DNA of 64,000 bases from Lentzea alba (GCF_011067745.1 NZ_JAAMPJ010000003.1:558001-622000); one strand, 5' to 3'. Counted from the first letter of the stretch, positions 39,207-48,980 are shown. Numbers and translations are program-made. Notes: a model not told the origin generated them from the letters alone.

Positions 39207-40208
39207 TCAGGACGTCAGCGTCTGCCGTCGTCGTGGGCCGCGGGCCAGGCCCCGCTGCACCGCGATGAAGACCAGCAGCAGAGCGCCGATCACGATCTTG
39301 GTCCACCACGAGCTCAGCGTGCCCTGGAACGAGATCAGCGTCTGGATCGTGCCGAGGACCAGCACGCCGACCAGCGAGCCGAGGACGTAACCGACGCCGC
39401 CCGCGAGCAGGGTGCCGCCGATGACGACGGCCGCGATCGCCTCGAGCTCCATGCCGACGGCGTGCAGGCCGTAGCCGGACAGCATGTAGAGGCTGAACAG
39501 CAGCCCGGCCAGCGCCGAGCAGAAGCCGCTGATCACGTACACGCCGACCTTGGCCCGCGAGGTCTTGAGGCCCATCAGCAGTGCTGACTGCTCGTTGCCG
39601 CCCACCGCGTAGACGGACCGGCCGAACCTGGTGCGGTGCAGGACGTAGAGCGCGACGAGCACGACCACGAGCGCGATCACGACGTTGTAGGTGATCGTGA
39701 CGCCGCCGGGCAGCTCGATCACGGCGGTGGCGATGTCGCGGAACGTGCTGTCCTTGATGGACACCGACTCCACGCTGATCAGGAAGCACAGGCCGCGGGC
39801 GAGGAACATGCCGGCGAGCGTCACGATGAACGGCTGGATGTCGAACTTGTGGATCACCAGCCCCATCAGCAGGCCGAGGGTGCTGCCGATGACCAGCACC
39901 GCGACGACCACGAGCGGGACCGGCCAGCCCGCGCGCAGACCGGCCGCGGTGACCATGGTGGACAGCGCGACGACCGATCCGACGGACAGGTCGATGCCGC
40001 CGCTGAGGATCACGAACGTCATGCCGGTGGCGAGCACGATCAGGAACGCGTTGTCGATGAACAGGTTCGCGATGATCTGCCCGGACGCGAAGCCGTCGTA
40101 GCTCGCCGAGCCGACGCCGAACGTGAGCACGAACAGCACGACGGTCGCGAGGACGGGGAGGAACCGCGCCGGCACCCGCTGGGACACCCGCTGGGTGAGA
40201 GCGGTCAT
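39207..40208 (-). CDS. Sugar ABC transporter permease, second subunit (YjfF-like)
   Basis: A 333-residue permease of the ribose/galactofuranose (RbsC) family, starting at ATG 40208, which overlaps the preceding stop as ATGA. It has about nine helices, with the family segments [82 protein letters not shown] and [26 protein letters not shown]. The four-gene set (binding protein, double ATPase, two permeases) matches the YtfQ-YtfR-YtfT-YjfF layout for furanose sugars. The context implies L-arabinofuranose or arabino-oligosaccharides. Confidence 0.9.
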   Translation of the reverse strand: MTALTQRVSQRVPARFLPVLATVVLFVLTFGVGSASYDGFASGQIIANLFIDNAFLIVLATGMTFVILSGGIDLSVGSVVALSTMVTAAGLRAGWPVPLVVVAVLVIGSTLGLLMGLVIHKFDIQPFIVTLAGMFLARGLCFLISVESVSIKDSTFRDIATAVIELPGGVTITYNVVIALVVVLVALYVLHRTRFGRSVYAVGGNEQSALLMGLKTSRAKVGVYVISGFCSALAGLLFSLYMLSGYGLHAVGMELEAIAAVVIGGTLLAGGVGYVLGSLVGVLVLGTIQTLISFQGTLSSWWTKIVIGALLLVFIAVQRGLARGPRRRQTLTS

Positions 40209-41191
40209 GAGACTGCCACCTTTCGGGAGCGGAAGCTGAGCGCGGCACGGGCCTTCGGCGCCTGGACCAGGCACACGGTGATCACGACGATCGCCTTGAA
40301 CACCAGCGTGACCTCGGGTGCCACGCCGATCGTGTAGACGGTCGTGGTGAGGGTCTGGATGATCAGCGCGCCGAGCAGCGTGCCGGTGAGGGAGTAGCGG
40401 CCGCCGGCGAGCGAGGTGCCGCCGATGACCACGGCCAGGATCGCGTCCATCTCGATCCACAGCCCGGCGTTGTTGGCGTCGGCGGCGCTGACGTTCGAGC
40501 TGATCATCAGACCCGCGATGCCCGCGCACACCGCGGCGAACACGTACACGGTCCAGATGATCGTCCGGGACCGCACGCCGGCCAGCCTGGACGCCTCGGG
40601 GTTCACGCCCACCGCTTCGATGAGCATGCCCAGCGCGGTCTTGCGGGTGGCGAGAGCCACCAGACCGAGCACGGCGAGGCTGATCAGGATGGAGATCGGC
40701 AGGATCAGGAACCCGGCGCCGACCTGCCGGAAGGGGTCGTTGTTGACCGTGATGATCTGGCCCTCGGTCACCAGCATGGCGACACCGCGACCGGCGGTCA
40801 TCAGCACCAGCGTGGCGACGATGGGCTGGATGCCGAGGCCGGCGACGAGGAAACCGTTCCACAGGCCCAGCACCGCGCACAGCACCAGCGCGATCGCCAT
40901 GCCGGCGAACGCCGTGCCCGCGTCCCCGGACGTTCCGATGTGGACACACGTGACCGCACCGGCGATGGCCGCGACCGCGCCGACCGAGAGGTCGATGCCG
41001 CGGGTGGCGATGACCAGGGTCATGCCCAGCGCGATCAGCAGGGTCGGCGCGCCGTTCTTGAGCACGTCGACCAGGCCGCCGTAGAGGTGGCCGTCCTGGA
41101 TGCGCAGCGCGAAGAACGACGGGGTGACGACGAGGTTGAGCACCAGCAGCGCGGCGAGCGCGATCAGTGGCCAGAGCAGGCGGTTCTTCAC
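40205..41191 (-). CDS. Sugar ABC transporter permease, first subunit (YtfT-like)
   Basis: A 328-residue RbsC-family permease from GTG 41191, overlapping the ATPase stop as GTGA. Conserved parts are APTLLIALGMTLVIATRGIDLSVGAVAAIAGAVT, LGIQPIVATLVLMTAGRGVAMLVT, VGVNPEASRLAGVRSRTIIWTVYVFAAVCAGIAGL and VVIGGTSLAGGRYSLTGTLLGALIIQTL. It pairs with the downstream permease to form the membrane channel. Confidence 0.9.
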   Translation of the reverse strand: MKNRLLWPLIALAALLVLNLVVTPSFFALRIQDGHLYGGLVDVLKNGAPTLLIALGMTLVIATRGIDLSVGAVAAIAGAVTCVHIGTSGDAGTAFAGMAIALVLCAVLGLWNGFLVAGLGIQPIVATLVLMTAGRGVAMLVTEGQIITVNNDPFRQVGAGFLILPISILISLAVLGLVALATRKTALGMLIEAVGVNPEASRLAGVRSRTIIWTVYVFAAVCAGIAGLMISSNVSAADANNAGLWIEMDAILAVVIGGTSLAGGRYSLTGTLLGALIIQTLTTTVYTIGVAPEVTLVFKAIVVITVCLVQAPKARAALSFRSRKVAVS

Positions 41192-42717
41192 GACGCCGTC
41201 CTCTCCGCGACCTGTTCGCCGGCGATGAGCCCGACGACCTCGTCGATGCTCGCGCCACCGTCCAGTTCGGCGATCTTGTGCCGGTCGCGCAGCACGACGA
41301 TCCGGTCGGCGATGCGCACGACCTCCTCCAGTTCCGCCGAGATGAACAGCACCGCTGTTCCTTCCGCGGCGAGGTTCGTGACGAGCTGCTGGATCTGCGC
41401 CTTCGCGCCGATGTCGATGCCGCGCGTCGGTTCGTCCAGGATCAGCAGCCGCGGTTCGGTCACCAGCCAGCGGGCCAGCAACACCTTCTGCTGGTTGCCG
41501 CCCGACAGGGTGCGCACCAGGGCGTCCGGGTTCGCGGGCCGGATGTCCAGCGCCGCCAGGTACTTCTCGACCAGGCTGTCCTTGACCTTGCGCGGCACCG
41601 GGCGGCTCCACCCGCGGGCGGCCTGCATGGCCAGCACCAGGTTGTCGCGGATGCTCAGGTCCGCGACGAGCCCTTCGCCCTTGCGGTCCTCCGAGCAGAA
41701 CGCGATCCCGGCCGCGATCGCCGATCGCGGTCCGCGCAGGTGCAGCGGTGTGCCGTCGACGAGCAACCGGCCGGAGTCGGCCTTGTCGGCGCCGAACAGC
41801 AGCCGCGCCATCTCGGTGCGGCCGGACCCGAGCAGGCCTGCCAGCCCGACCACCTCACCCGCGCGGATGTCGAGGTCGAACGGCGCGATGGCGCCACGCC
41901 GGCCGAGGCCCTCCGCGTGCACGAGCACCGGTCCGGAAGCGTCTCGACGCTCGCTCGCGTCCTCGATCGCCTCCAGCGTGCCCAGCTCGCGGCCGATCAT
42001 GGCGGAGATCAGCGCCCGCCGGTCCATCTCCGCGGTCAGGTGCTCGCCGACCAGGGCTCCGTTGCGCAGCACCGTCATCCGGTCGGAGATCTCGTAGATC
42101 TGGTCCAGGAAGTGCGAGACGAACAGGATCGCGACGCCCTCGTCGCGCAGCACGCGCATGATCCGGAACAGCTCGGCGACCTCGCCCGCGTCCAGGCTGG
42201 ACGTCGGTTCGTCGAGCACCAGGACGCGGCAGTCGACGGCGATCGCGCGCGCGATCGCGACGAGCTGCTGCACGGCGATCGGGTGCGACTCCAGCACGGA
42301 CGCGGGGTCGATGTGCACGCCGATGCGGGCCAGCACCTCGGCGGCCTTCGCGCGCATCGCCCGGAAGTCGATGCCGCCGAACTTGCGGGGTTCACGGCCC
42401 AGCAGGATGTTCTCCGCGACCGTGAGGTTCGCGCAGAGGTTGACCTCCTGGTACACCGTGCTGATGCCCGCCTGCTGGGCTTCGCCGGGGGAGGAGAACG
42501 CGACGGCGTCTCCCGCCAGCAGCACCGAGCCGCTGTCGGGGGTGTGCACGCCGGTCAGCGTCTTGATCAGGGTGGACTTGCCGGCGCCGTTCTCGCCCAT
42601 CAGAGCGTGCACTTCGCCGGGGAACAGCCGGAAGTCGACGTCCTGCAACGCCTTCACGCCAGGAAATGCGAGGCTGATGCCTCGCATTTCGACGACAGGC
42701 GGCGGTGACTCGGTCAT
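41188..42717 (-). CDS. Sugar ABC transporter ATPase with two NBDs (YtfR/RbsA-like)
   Basis: A 509-residue double ATPase starting at ATG 42717. The first NBD has GENGAGKST, an atypical signature HPIAVQQLVAIARAI and LVLDEPTSSLD. The second has the usual degenerate Walker A LLGSGRTEMA, an intact LSGGNQQKV signature and LILDEPTRGID. This asymmetry is normal for the carbohydrate-uptake type-2 (RbsA/MglA) family. A strong hairpin separates it from the binding-protein gene, which should lower its expression relative to the binding protein. Confidence 0.92.
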   Translation of the reverse strand: MTESPPPVVEMRGISLAFPGVKALQDVDFRLFPGEVHALMGENGAGKSTLIKTLTGVHTPDSGSVLLAGDAVAFSSPGEAQQAGISTVYQEVNLCANLTVAENILLGREPRKFGGIDFRAMRAKAAEVLARIGVHIDPASVLESHPIAVQQLVAIARAIAVDCRVLVLDEPTSSLDAGEVAELFRIMRVLRDEGVAILFVSHFLDQIYEISDRMTVLRNGALVGEHLTAEMDRRALISAMIGRELGTLEAIEDASERRDASGPVLVHAEGLGRRGAIAPFDLDIRAGEVVGLAGLLGSGRTEMARLLFGADKADSGRLLVDGTPLHLRGPRSAIAAGIAFCSEDRKGEGLVADLSIRDNLVLAMQAARGWSRPVPRKVKDSLVEKYLAALDIRPANPDALVRTLSGGNQQKVLLARWLVTEPRLLILDEPTRGIDIGAKAQIQQLVTNLAAEGTAVLFISAELEEVVRIADRIVVLRDRHKIAELDGGASIDEVVGLIAGEQVAERTAS

Positions 42718-42742
42718 GGCGGGAGCCTTCGTCGCTTGGGGT

Positions 42743-42786
42743 GCGGGACCCGTCACCGGTATGGGTGAGAGGGTGACGGGCCCCGC
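42743..42786. terminator. Attenuating hairpin between binding-protein and ATPase genes
   Basis: GCGGGACCCGTCACC (42743-42757) pairs with GGTGACGGGCCCCGC (42772-42786) with one mismatch. It lies 16 bases after the binding-protein stop, in the usual place for partial termination or 3'-end protection that makes more binding protein than transporter. Confidence 0.65.
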
Positions 42787-42801
42787 AGTCTGTGAACGGA
42801 A

Positions 42802-43767
42802 TCAGTACTGACGGTTGGGGAGTGCGGCCTTGGCCTGCTCCTGCGTGAACGTGCCCTCTTCGGTCACGACCCGCGCCGGCACCTGCTCGCCCTTGACGAC
42901 CTTCTTCGCGAGGTCCATCAACTGCTTGCCCAGCAACGGGTTGCACTCGACGATGAAGTTGATCTCACCGTTGGCCAGCGCCGTCATGCCGTCCTTCACC
43001 GCGTCCACGGTGATGATCTTGATGTCCTTGCCGGGCACCTTGCCGGCGGCCTTGATCGCCTCGATCGCACCCAGACCCATGTCGTCGTTGTGCGCGTAGA
43101 CGACGTCGATCTTCGGCTGGGACTTGAGGAAGGCCTCCATGACCTGCTTGCCGCCGGACCGGGTGAAGTCGCCGGTCTGCGAGGCGACGATCTTGATGTC
43201 CGGCTTGGAGGCGATCTTCTCCTCGAAGCCCTTCTTGCGGTCGATCGCGGGCGCGGCGCCGGTGGTGCCCTGCAGCTCCACGACGTTCGTCGGACCGGTG
43301 GCGTTGGCGACCATCCAGTCGCCGGCCTTGCGGCCCTCTTCGACGAAGTCCGAACCGAGGAACGTCTTGTACAGCGACGTGTCGTCCGAGTCGATCGCGC
43401 GGTCGGTGAGGATGACCGGGATGTTGGCGCGCTTGGCCTCCAGCAGCACGGTGTCCCAGCCGGTCTCGACGACCGGGCTGAACGCGATCACGCTGACCTT
43501 CTGCTGGATGTAGGTGCGGATCGCCTTGATCTGGTTCTCCTGCTTCTGCTGAGCGTCGGAGAACTTCAGGTCGATCCCGGCGGCCTTGGCCTCGTCCTGG
43601 ACCGACTTGGTGTTCGCGGTGCGCCAACCGCTCTCGGCGCCCACCTGGGCGAAGCCCATGGTGATGGTGTCGCCGGACGTGGCGGTGCCACCGCCCGAGC
43701 CAGAGCCACAAGCAGTCAGCGCGAACAGCGCGATCACGCTGGCGGCTGTCGTGATCTTCTTCAGCAC
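42802..43767 (-). CDS. Sugar-binding lipoprotein (YtfQ-like, furanose sugars)
   Basis: A 321-residue lipoprotein with signal ASVIALFALTACGSG. The mature part is a periplasmic-binding-protein-like class I (RbsB) fold: TMGFAQVGAESGWRTANTKSVQDEAKAAGIDLKFSDAQQKQENQIKAIRTYIQQKVSVIAFSPVVETGWD. The ESGWR motif and the IAFSPVVETGWD segment are as in YtfQ, which binds galactofuranose and related furanoses. It is first in the import operon, divergent from the GH51 arabinofuranosidase gene. The shared control region holds three LacI-type operators, so arabinose or arabinofuranosides are the expected ligands. Confidence 0.9.
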   Translation of the reverse strand: MLKKITTAASVIALFALTACGSGSGGGTATSGDTITMGFAQVGAESGWRTANTKSVQDEAKAAGIDLKFSDAQQKQENQIKAIRTYIQQKVSVIAFSPVVETGWDTVLLEAKRANIPVILTDRAIDSDDTSLYKTFLGSDFVEEGRKAGDWMVANATGPTNVVELQGTTGAAPAIDRKKGFEEKIASKPDIKIVASQTGDFTRSGGKQVMEAFLKSQPKIDVVYAHNDDMGLGAIEAIKAAGKVPGKDIKIITVDAVKDGMTALANGEINFIVECNPLLGKQLMDLAKKVVKGEQVPARVVTEEGTFTQEQAKAALPNRQY

Positions 43768-43837
43768 AGGAGTTCCTCCGAGGTGACTACGGTGTCGCGG
43801 AGCTTGGCCGCGAGTCCGCGGCTGTCAGGTGGACAAG

Positions 43838-43851
43838 AGTGAACGCTCACA
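43838..43851. promoter_or_regulatory. LacI-type operator 1 (ABC operon/GH51 divergent promoter)
   Basis: AGTGAACGCTCACA fits the window-wide consensus TGTKANCGNTMACA at 13 of 14 positions and is 71 bases upstream of the binding-protein gene. Confidence 0.7.
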
Positions 43852-43883
43852 ACAGCCCCGTCAAGGCTTCAACCATAACGACT

Positions 43884-43897
43884 TGTGAGCGTTGACC
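43884..43897. promoter_or_regulatory. LacI-type operator 2 (ABC operon/GH51 divergent promoter)
   Basis: TGTGAGCGTTGACC is the weakest of the three sites here (it departs from the consensus at the end), and it lies midway between the two divergent genes. Confidence 0.55.
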
Positions 43898-43916
43898 TGA
43901 TCTGGTGGCGGCCGTA

Positions 43917-43930
43917 TGTTAGCGCTCACT
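43917..43930. promoter_or_regulatory. LacI-type operator 3 (before GH51)
   Basis: TGTTAGCGCTCACT lies 40 bases before the GH51 start codon and matches the consensus except for the last base. Confidence 0.7.
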
Positions 43931-43969
43931 TTTGCTGCGAACACCTGCGAACGCCGGGAGCTCAACCCC

Positions 43970-46447
43970 ATGTCCCCGAGGCACGTTCTGTTGTCCGCCG
44001 CACTCGCGGCCTCCCTGCTCGCCGCCGTTCCCGGTTCGGGAGCGGCGGCTGAGACCGACTACACCCTGAAGGTCGACGCCTCGAAGAAGGGCGCGTCGAT
44101 CGACGACACCATGTACGGCGTCTTCTTCGAGGACATCAACCGGGCCGCCGACGGTGGCCTCTACGCCGAGCTCGTCCAGAACCGCTCGTTCGAGTACGAC
44201 AAGGCCGACAACGCGGCCTACACCGGCCTGACTGCGTGGGCGCCGCACAGCGGCACCGTAGACGTGATCGACGACGACGGCCGGATGAACGAGCGCAACC
44301 GCCGTTACCTCAAGCTCGGCCTGCCCGCCGGCGTCATCAATTCGGGCTACAACAGCGGCATCGCCGTCAAGGAGGGGCAGCGTTACGACTTCTCCGTCTG
44401 GGCGCGCACCGACCAGAGCGGCGTCCCCCTCACCGCCACCATCACCGACCCCGCCGGGAACCCGCTCGGCGACGCGGTGAAGGTCCAGGTCAAGGGTGAC
44501 GGCTGGACCCGCTACACCGGCAGCGTCCGGGCGAAGAAGTCCACCACCACCGGCCGGCTGCTGGTCACCGGCGGCGGCACCGGAACCCTGCGCCTCGACA
44601 TGATCTCGCTGATGCCGCAGGACACCTACAAAGGCCACGGCCTGCGCCGCGACCTCGCCGAGAAGATCGCCGCCCTGAAGCCCGGCTTCGTCCGCTTCCC
44701 CGGCGGCTGCCTGGTCAACACCGGCAGCCACTACGGCTACGACGCGCCGAACTACGAGCGCCGCCGTTCGTACCAGTGGAAGGACACGATCGGCCCGGTC
44801 GAGCAGCGCGCCACGAACTGGAACTTCTGGGGCTACAACCAGTCCTACGGCCTCGGCTACTACGAGTACTTCCAGTTCAGCGAGGACATGGGCGCCATGC
44901 CGCTGCCCGTCGTGCCCGCGCTGGTCACCGGCTGCGGCCAGAACCGCGCCACGAACGACCCCGCGTTGCTGCAGCGGCACATCCAGGACACGCTCGACCT
45001 GATCGAGTTCGCCAACGGGCCCGCCGATTCCACCTGGGGCCGCAAGCGCGCCGAGATGGGCCACCCCAAGCCGTTCAAGCTGACCCACCTCGCCGTCGGC
45101 AACGAGGAGAACCTGCCGGACGAGTACTTCGCCCGCTTCACCGAGTTCCGCAAGGCGATCAACGCCAAGTACCCGGACATCACCGTCGTCGGCAACTCCG
45201 GCCCGGACGACACCGGCGGCACGTTCGACCGGCTGTGGCAGCTCAACAAGCAGGCCGGCGTGAAGATGGTCGACGAGCACTACTACAACAGCCCGTCGTG
45301 GTTCCTGGAGAACAACAACCGATACGACTCCTACGACCGCAACGGTCCCAAGGTGTTCCTCGGTGAGTACGCCTCTCTGGACAACAAGTACTTCAACGCG
45401 CTCAGCGAAGCCGCGTACATGACCGGCCTCGAACGCAACGCCGACGTCGTGAAGCTCGCCTCCTACGCGCCGCTGCTGTCCAACGAGGACTACGTGCAGT
45501 GGAAGCCGGACATGATCTGGTTCAACAACCACGCGTCGTGGGGCTCGGCGAGCTACGAGACGCAGAAGCTGTTCATGAACAACGTGGGTGACCAGGTCGT
45601 GCCCAGCACCGCCTCGGCCACGCCGTCCACCCAGGGCCCGATCACGGGTGCGATCGGCCTCTCGACGTGGGCCACCGCGGCTTCGTACGACGACGTGAAG
45701 GTCACCAGCGCGGCCGGTCAGCAGCTGTTCAGCGACGACTTCTCCGGCACCGACGCCCAGTGGACCAAGGGCGACAAGGGTGTCTGGAACGTCGTGAACG
45801 GCGCCTACGTCCAGTCCGACGCCGCCGCCGAGAACACCCTCGTCACCGCGGGCTCGAAGGACTGGCGCGACTACACGCTCAACCTCAAGGCGACCAAGCA
45901 GTCCGGGCGGGAGGGCTTCCTCGTCGCGTTCGGCCTGAAGGACACCGGCAACTTCTACTGGTGGAACCTCGGCGGCTGGAACAACACCCAGTCGGCCGTG
46001 GAGAAGGCCGTGGCGGGCGGCAAGAGCACGCTGATGAGCAACAACACCAGCATCGAAACGGGCCGCACCTACGACGTGCGCGTCGACGTGCGCGGACGTC
46101 ACGTGGAGCTGTTCCTCGACGGCCAGAAGTGGGGCGAGTTCACCGACGACTCGCGCGTTGAACCGTTTCGACAGGTCGTGACCAGGGACAACGCGACGGG
46201 CGAGCTGATCGTCAAGGTCGTCAACGCCCAGGACAACGCCGCCCGCACCAGCATCGACCTGGGCCTGCCGGTGGCGTCGACCGCCAAGGTCACCGTGCTG
46301 CAGGGACGTCCCGACGACGTGAACACCGAGTTCACCCAGCCGATCAAGCCGCGCACGTCGCAGATCAGCGTGCGCACCGCGTTCACCCACACGTTCCCGC
46401 CGAACTCCATCACGGTCTTCCGCGTCAAGGACAGGAGCCGCAAGTGA
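43970..46447 (+). CDS. Secreted GH51 alpha-L-arabinofuranosidase with extra beta-sandwich domains
   Basis: An 825-residue exported enzyme starting at ATG 43970 (MSPRHVLLSAALAASLLAAVPGSGAAAE signal). Residues 30-75 open the GH51 fold (ASIDDTMYGVFFEDINRAADGGLYAELVQNRSFEY). A CBM4_9-like sandwich follows (75-215), then the TIM barrel with acid/base GNEE (Glu379) and nucleophile FLGEYAS (Glu466). After the barrel comes a concanavalin-like domain (about 545-755, FSDDFSGTDAQW, YWWNLGGWNNTQS, VELFLDGQKWGEF), inserted before the C-terminal GH51 strands. It should cleave terminal alpha-L-arabinofuranose from arabinan, arabinoxylan or arabinogalactan outside the cell. GH43 is coupled at its 3' end (GTGA). 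Confidence 0.92.
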   Translation: MSPRHVLLSAALAASLLAAVPGSGAAAETDYTLKVDASKKGASIDDTMYGVFFEDINRAADGGLYAELVQNRSFEYDKADNAAYTGLTAWAPHSGTVDVIDDDGRMNERNRRYLKLGLPAGVINSGYNSGIAVKEGQRYDFSVWARTDQSGVPLTATITDPAGNPLGDAVKVQVKGDGWTRYTGSVRAKKSTTTGRLLVTGGGTGTLRLDMISLMPQDTYKGHGLRRDLAEKIAALKPGFVRFPGGCLVNTGSHYGYDAPNYERRRSYQWKDTIGPVEQRATNWNFWGYNQSYGLGYYEYFQFSEDMGAMPLPVVPALVTGCGQNRATNDPALLQRHIQDTLDLIEFANGPADSTWGRKRAEMGHPKPFKLTHLAVGNEENLPDEYFARFTEFRKAINAKYPDITVVGNSGPDDTGGTFDRLWQLNKQAGVKMVDEHYYNSPSWFLENNNRYDSYDRNGPKVFLGEYASLDNKYFNALSEAAYMTGLERNADVVKLASYAPLLSNEDYVQWKPDMIWFNNHASWGSASYETQKLFMNNVGDQVVPSTASATPSTQGPITGAIGLSTWATAASYDDVKVTSAAGQQLFSDDFSGTDAQWTKGDKGVWNVVNGAYVQSDAAAENTLVTAGSKDWRDYTLNLKATKQSGREGFLVAFGLKDTGNFYWWNLGGWNNTQSAVEKAVAGGKSTLMSNNTSIETGRTYDVRVDVRGRHVELFLDGQKWGEFTDDSRVEPFRQVVTRDNATGELIVKVVNAQDNAARTSIDLGLPVASTAKVTVLQGRPDDVNTEFTQPIKPRTSQISVRTAFTHTFPPNSITVFRVKDRSRK

Positions 46448-47883
46448 TCGACCGCAGATCCCTGCTGCTGGGCGCGGGCGGCGTGCTCGCCGCCACCGGC
46501 ACGATGTCCCTCGCGGCCTCCGCCCCTGTCGTGGCCGCGCCGGAACCGTCTGCCGAACTGCCGACCCGCAGCCCGCTCGTCGAGCAGCGCGCCGACCCGT
46601 TCATCACGCCGCCGACCGACGGCATGTACTACCTGACCGGGTCCGTGCCGGAGTACGACCGGATCGTCGTGCGCGGCGCGTCCACGCTGGACGGTCTGAG
46701 CGCCGCGCGGGAACGGACGATCTGGCGCCGGCCCACCTCGGGCAAGATGGGCGGCTACATCTGGGCGCCCGAACTGCACCGCATCGACGGCAAGTGGTAC
46801 GTCTACTTCGCCGCCGGGGACAAGGACGAGCCGTTCCGCATCCGCACCTACGTCCTGGAGTCGTCCAACGCCGACCCGCGGGCGGACGGCTGGGTGTTGC
46901 GGGGCCAGATCGTGACGCACCTGGACACCTTCACGCTCGACGCGACGACGTTCGCGCACCGCGGGAAGCGCTACTTCTTGTGGGCGCAGAACGATCCCGC
47001 GGTCGGGTCCGGCACCAACCTCTACATCGCGGAGATGGCCTCGCCGCTCGCGTTGAAGACCGCGCCCGTCCGCATCGCGACGCCCACCGCGTCGTGGGAG
47101 GTGCAGGGTTTCCGGGTGAACGAGGGGCCGGCGGTGCTGATCCGCAACGGCCGGGTGTTCGTCACGTTCTCCGCGAGCGCCACCGACGCCCGGTACTGCA
47201 TGGGTCTGCTGACGGCCGACGAGAACGCGAACCTGCTCGACGCCCGGTCGTGGACCAAGTCGCCGAACCCGATCTTCACGACGAACGCGCCGACGTCGCA
47301 GTACGGGCCGGGACACAACTCGTTCACCACGGTCGGTTCGGTGGACGTGCTCGTCTACCACGCCCGCGACTACCGCGACATCAGCGGTGATCCGCTGTTC
47401 GACCCGAACCGGCACACCCGCGTGCAGCGGTTGTACTGGAACGACGACGGCACACCGAGTTTCGGCGTCCCGGTCGGCAAGGGCGGACCGATCGTGCGGC
47501 TGGCCACGTTGGACGGCCTTTATGTACGGCACTACGAGTACCGGCTGCGGGTCGACGGCAACGTCCGCGAGCTGGCCGACTCGCAGTTCCGCTTCGTGCC
47601 GGGCTTTCTGGGGTCCGGCACGGTCGCGCTGCAGTCGGTGAACTTCCCCGACCGTTACGTGCGGGTGGACGGTGACGCGATCCGTATCGACCCGTACGAG
47701 GACACGGACGCCTATGGCCGTGCGACGAGCTTCAACCGGGTGCCGGGACTCGCTGACAACAAGGCGATTTCGTTGAATGTTGGAGCAAACTCTTATCTCA
47801 TCCACGATCGGGGCAGACTGGTGATCGCCAGCCCGGGCAATGACCGCGACGCGCGCCGACGTGCGACGTTCCGGCTCGAATAG
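46444..47883 (+). CDS. Tat-exported GH43 arabinosidase-like enzyme with AbfB (CBM42) domain
   Basis: A 479-residue protein beginning at GTG 46444 within the GH51 stop. The N-terminus DRRSLLLGAGGVLAATG is a twin-arginine signal. The five-bladed propeller of GH43 carries Asp51 (RADPFITP), Asp166 (FTLDATTF) and Glu227 (VNEGPAVL) in the places of the catalytic triad, with GGYIWAPELHRIDGKWYVYFAA. Residues about 365-479 are an AbfB/CBM42 beta-trefoil (GTVALQSVNFPDRYVRVDGD, NSYLIHDRGRLVIA) that binds arabinofuranose side chains. Substrate is arabinan or arabinofuranosyl side chains. Confidence 0.9.
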   Translation: MIDRRSLLLGAGGVLAATGTMSLAASAPVVAAPEPSAELPTRSPLVEQRADPFITPPTDGMYYLTGSVPEYDRIVVRGASTLDGLSAARERTIWRRPTSGKMGGYIWAPELHRIDGKWYVYFAAGDKDEPFRIRTYVLESSNADPRADGWVLRGQIVTHLDTFTLDATTFAHRGKRYFLWAQNDPAVGSGTNLYIAEMASPLALKTAPVRIATPTASWEVQGFRVNEGPAVLIRNGRVFVTFSASATDARYCMGLLTADENANLLDARSWTKSPNPIFTTNAPTSQYGPGHNSFTTVGSVDVLVYHARDYRDISGDPLFDPNRHTRVQRLYWNDDGTPSFGVPVGKGGPIVRLATLDGLYVRHYEYRLRVDGNVRELADSQFRFVPGFLGSGTVALQSVNFPDRYVRVDGDAIRIDPYEDTDAYGRATSFNRVPGLADNKAISLNVGANSYLIHDRGRLVIASPGNDRDARRRATFRLE

Positions 47884-47919
47884 CCGTCACAATGGGTGCG
47901 CTGCAACGAGGCCGACACA

Positions 47920-47933
47920 TGTGATCGCTAACA
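47920..47933. promoter_or_regulatory. LacI-type operator 4 (before the lacI gene)
   Basis: TGTGATCGCTAACA fits all 14 consensus positions and ends 33 bases before the regulator start, implying autoregulation. Confidence 0.75.
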
Positions 47934-47966
47934 TCTCGGTCTAGACCAAAGGATCGGAGCCCGTCA

Positions 47967-48980
47967 GTGGATCAGAAGACCCAGCGCGACCCCGCGATGA
48001 CCGACGTCGCCCGCCTCGCCGGGGTGTCCCACCAGACGGTTTCGCGTGTCCTCAACGACCACCCGAACGTCCGTGAGCAGACCCGCCTGCGGGTCCGCGC
48101 CGCCATCAAGGAACTGGGCTACCGGCCCAACCGGGCGGCACGGGCGTTGGTCACCGGCAAGACGCAGCTGATCGGCGTGGTGGCGCAGAACTCCACGCTG
48201 TACGGCCCGGCCTCCCTGCTGTCCGCCTTCGAGGAGGCGGCGGGCGAGGCCGGGTTCGCGGTGAGCGTCGGCCGGGTGAAGGTGCTCGATCGCGAGTCGA
48301 TAGCGGCCGCCGTCGAACGCCATCGGGACCAACGCGTGGCCGGGATCGTGGTGATAGCGCCGAACGCCTCGGCCGCCGACGCGCTCGCCGACGTGCCCGC
48401 CGGTCTGCCGCTGGTGACTGTGGACGGTGACCCGGACCGCCGGACGCCACTGGTCACCGTCGACCAGGCTGCCGGCGCGTACGAGGCCACCACCCACCTG
48501 CTGGAGGCGGGGCACCAGACCGTCTGGCACGTCTCGGGCCCGCAGGACTGGTTCGACGCGGCCGGTCGCGTCGAGGGCTGGCGGCGGGCACTGGAAGCGG
48601 TGAGCGCCGAGGTGCCGCCGGTGGTGGCAGCTGATTGGAGTGCCGCCGCCGGGTACAAGGCCGGGCAGATGCTGGCCCGGATGCCCGAGGTAACGGCCGT
48701 GTTCGCATCCAACGACCACCTCGCGCTCGGCGTGCTGCGCGCCATGCACGAGCGGGGCCGCCGGGTGCCGCACGACGTCAGCGTGGTCGGGTTCGACGAC
48801 GTGCCGGAGGCGGCCTACTTCATCCCGCCGCTCACCACGGTCCGCCCGGACTTCGCCGCGGTGGCGCGGGAAACGCTCGGGCTGCTGCTCGAACAGGTCG
48901 TCGAGGGCGAGTCCACCACGTCGAGAAGGACCGTCGCGCCGGTGCTGGTGCGACGGGAGAGCGTGGCGTTCCCGGCCTGA
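47967..48980 (+). CDS. LacI-family regulator, probable arabinose repressor of the locus
   Basis: A 337-residue regulator from GTG 47967. The LacI helix-turn-helix is at residues 10-35 (AMTDVARLAGVSHQTVSRVLNDHPNVREQTRLRV), followed by the hinge helix ELGYRPNRAARALVTGKTQLIGVV and a class-I binding-protein-like sensor (GIVVIAPNASAADALADVPAGLPLVTVDGDP, AVFASNDHLALGVLRAMHERG, DVSVVGFDDVPEAAYFIPPLTTVRPDFAAVA). The hinge residues suit palindromes with a central CG, as in the seven TGTKANCGNTMACA sites found in the surrounding promoters, including its own. Arabinose or an arabinoside is the expected inducer. It is not of the GntR-type AraR known from Bacillus. Confidence 0.88.
   Translation: MDQKTQRDPAMTDVARLAGVSHQTVSRVLNDHPNVREQTRLRVRAAIKELGYRPNRAARALVTGKTQLIGVVAQNSTLYGPASLLSAFEEAAGEAGFAVSVGRVKVLDRESIAAAVERHRDQRVAGIVVIAPNASAADALADVPAGLPLVTVDGDPDRRTPLVTVDQAAGAYEATTHLLEAGHQTVWHVSGPQDWFDAAGRVEGWRRALEAVSAEVPPVVAADWSAAAGYKAGQMLARMPEVTAVFASNDHLALGVLRAMHERGRRVPHDVSVVGFDDVPEAAYFIPPLTTVRPDFAAVARETLGLLLEQVVEGESTTSRRTVAPVLVRRESVAFPA

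Noticed and set aside
2596..42756. ABC NBD2 of the sugar ATPase (41188-42717) lacking a standard Walker A, considered as degeneration
   Set aside because: LLGSGRTEMA and the weak first signature are normal for RbsA/MglA-type double ATPases, so this is not an anomaly.
43919..46390. An 823-codon open frame antisense to the GH51 gene
   Set aside because: Composition is typical of a shadow frame (mostly Val, Arg, Gly, Leu). The plus strand encodes a complete signal peptide and GH51 catalytic residues.
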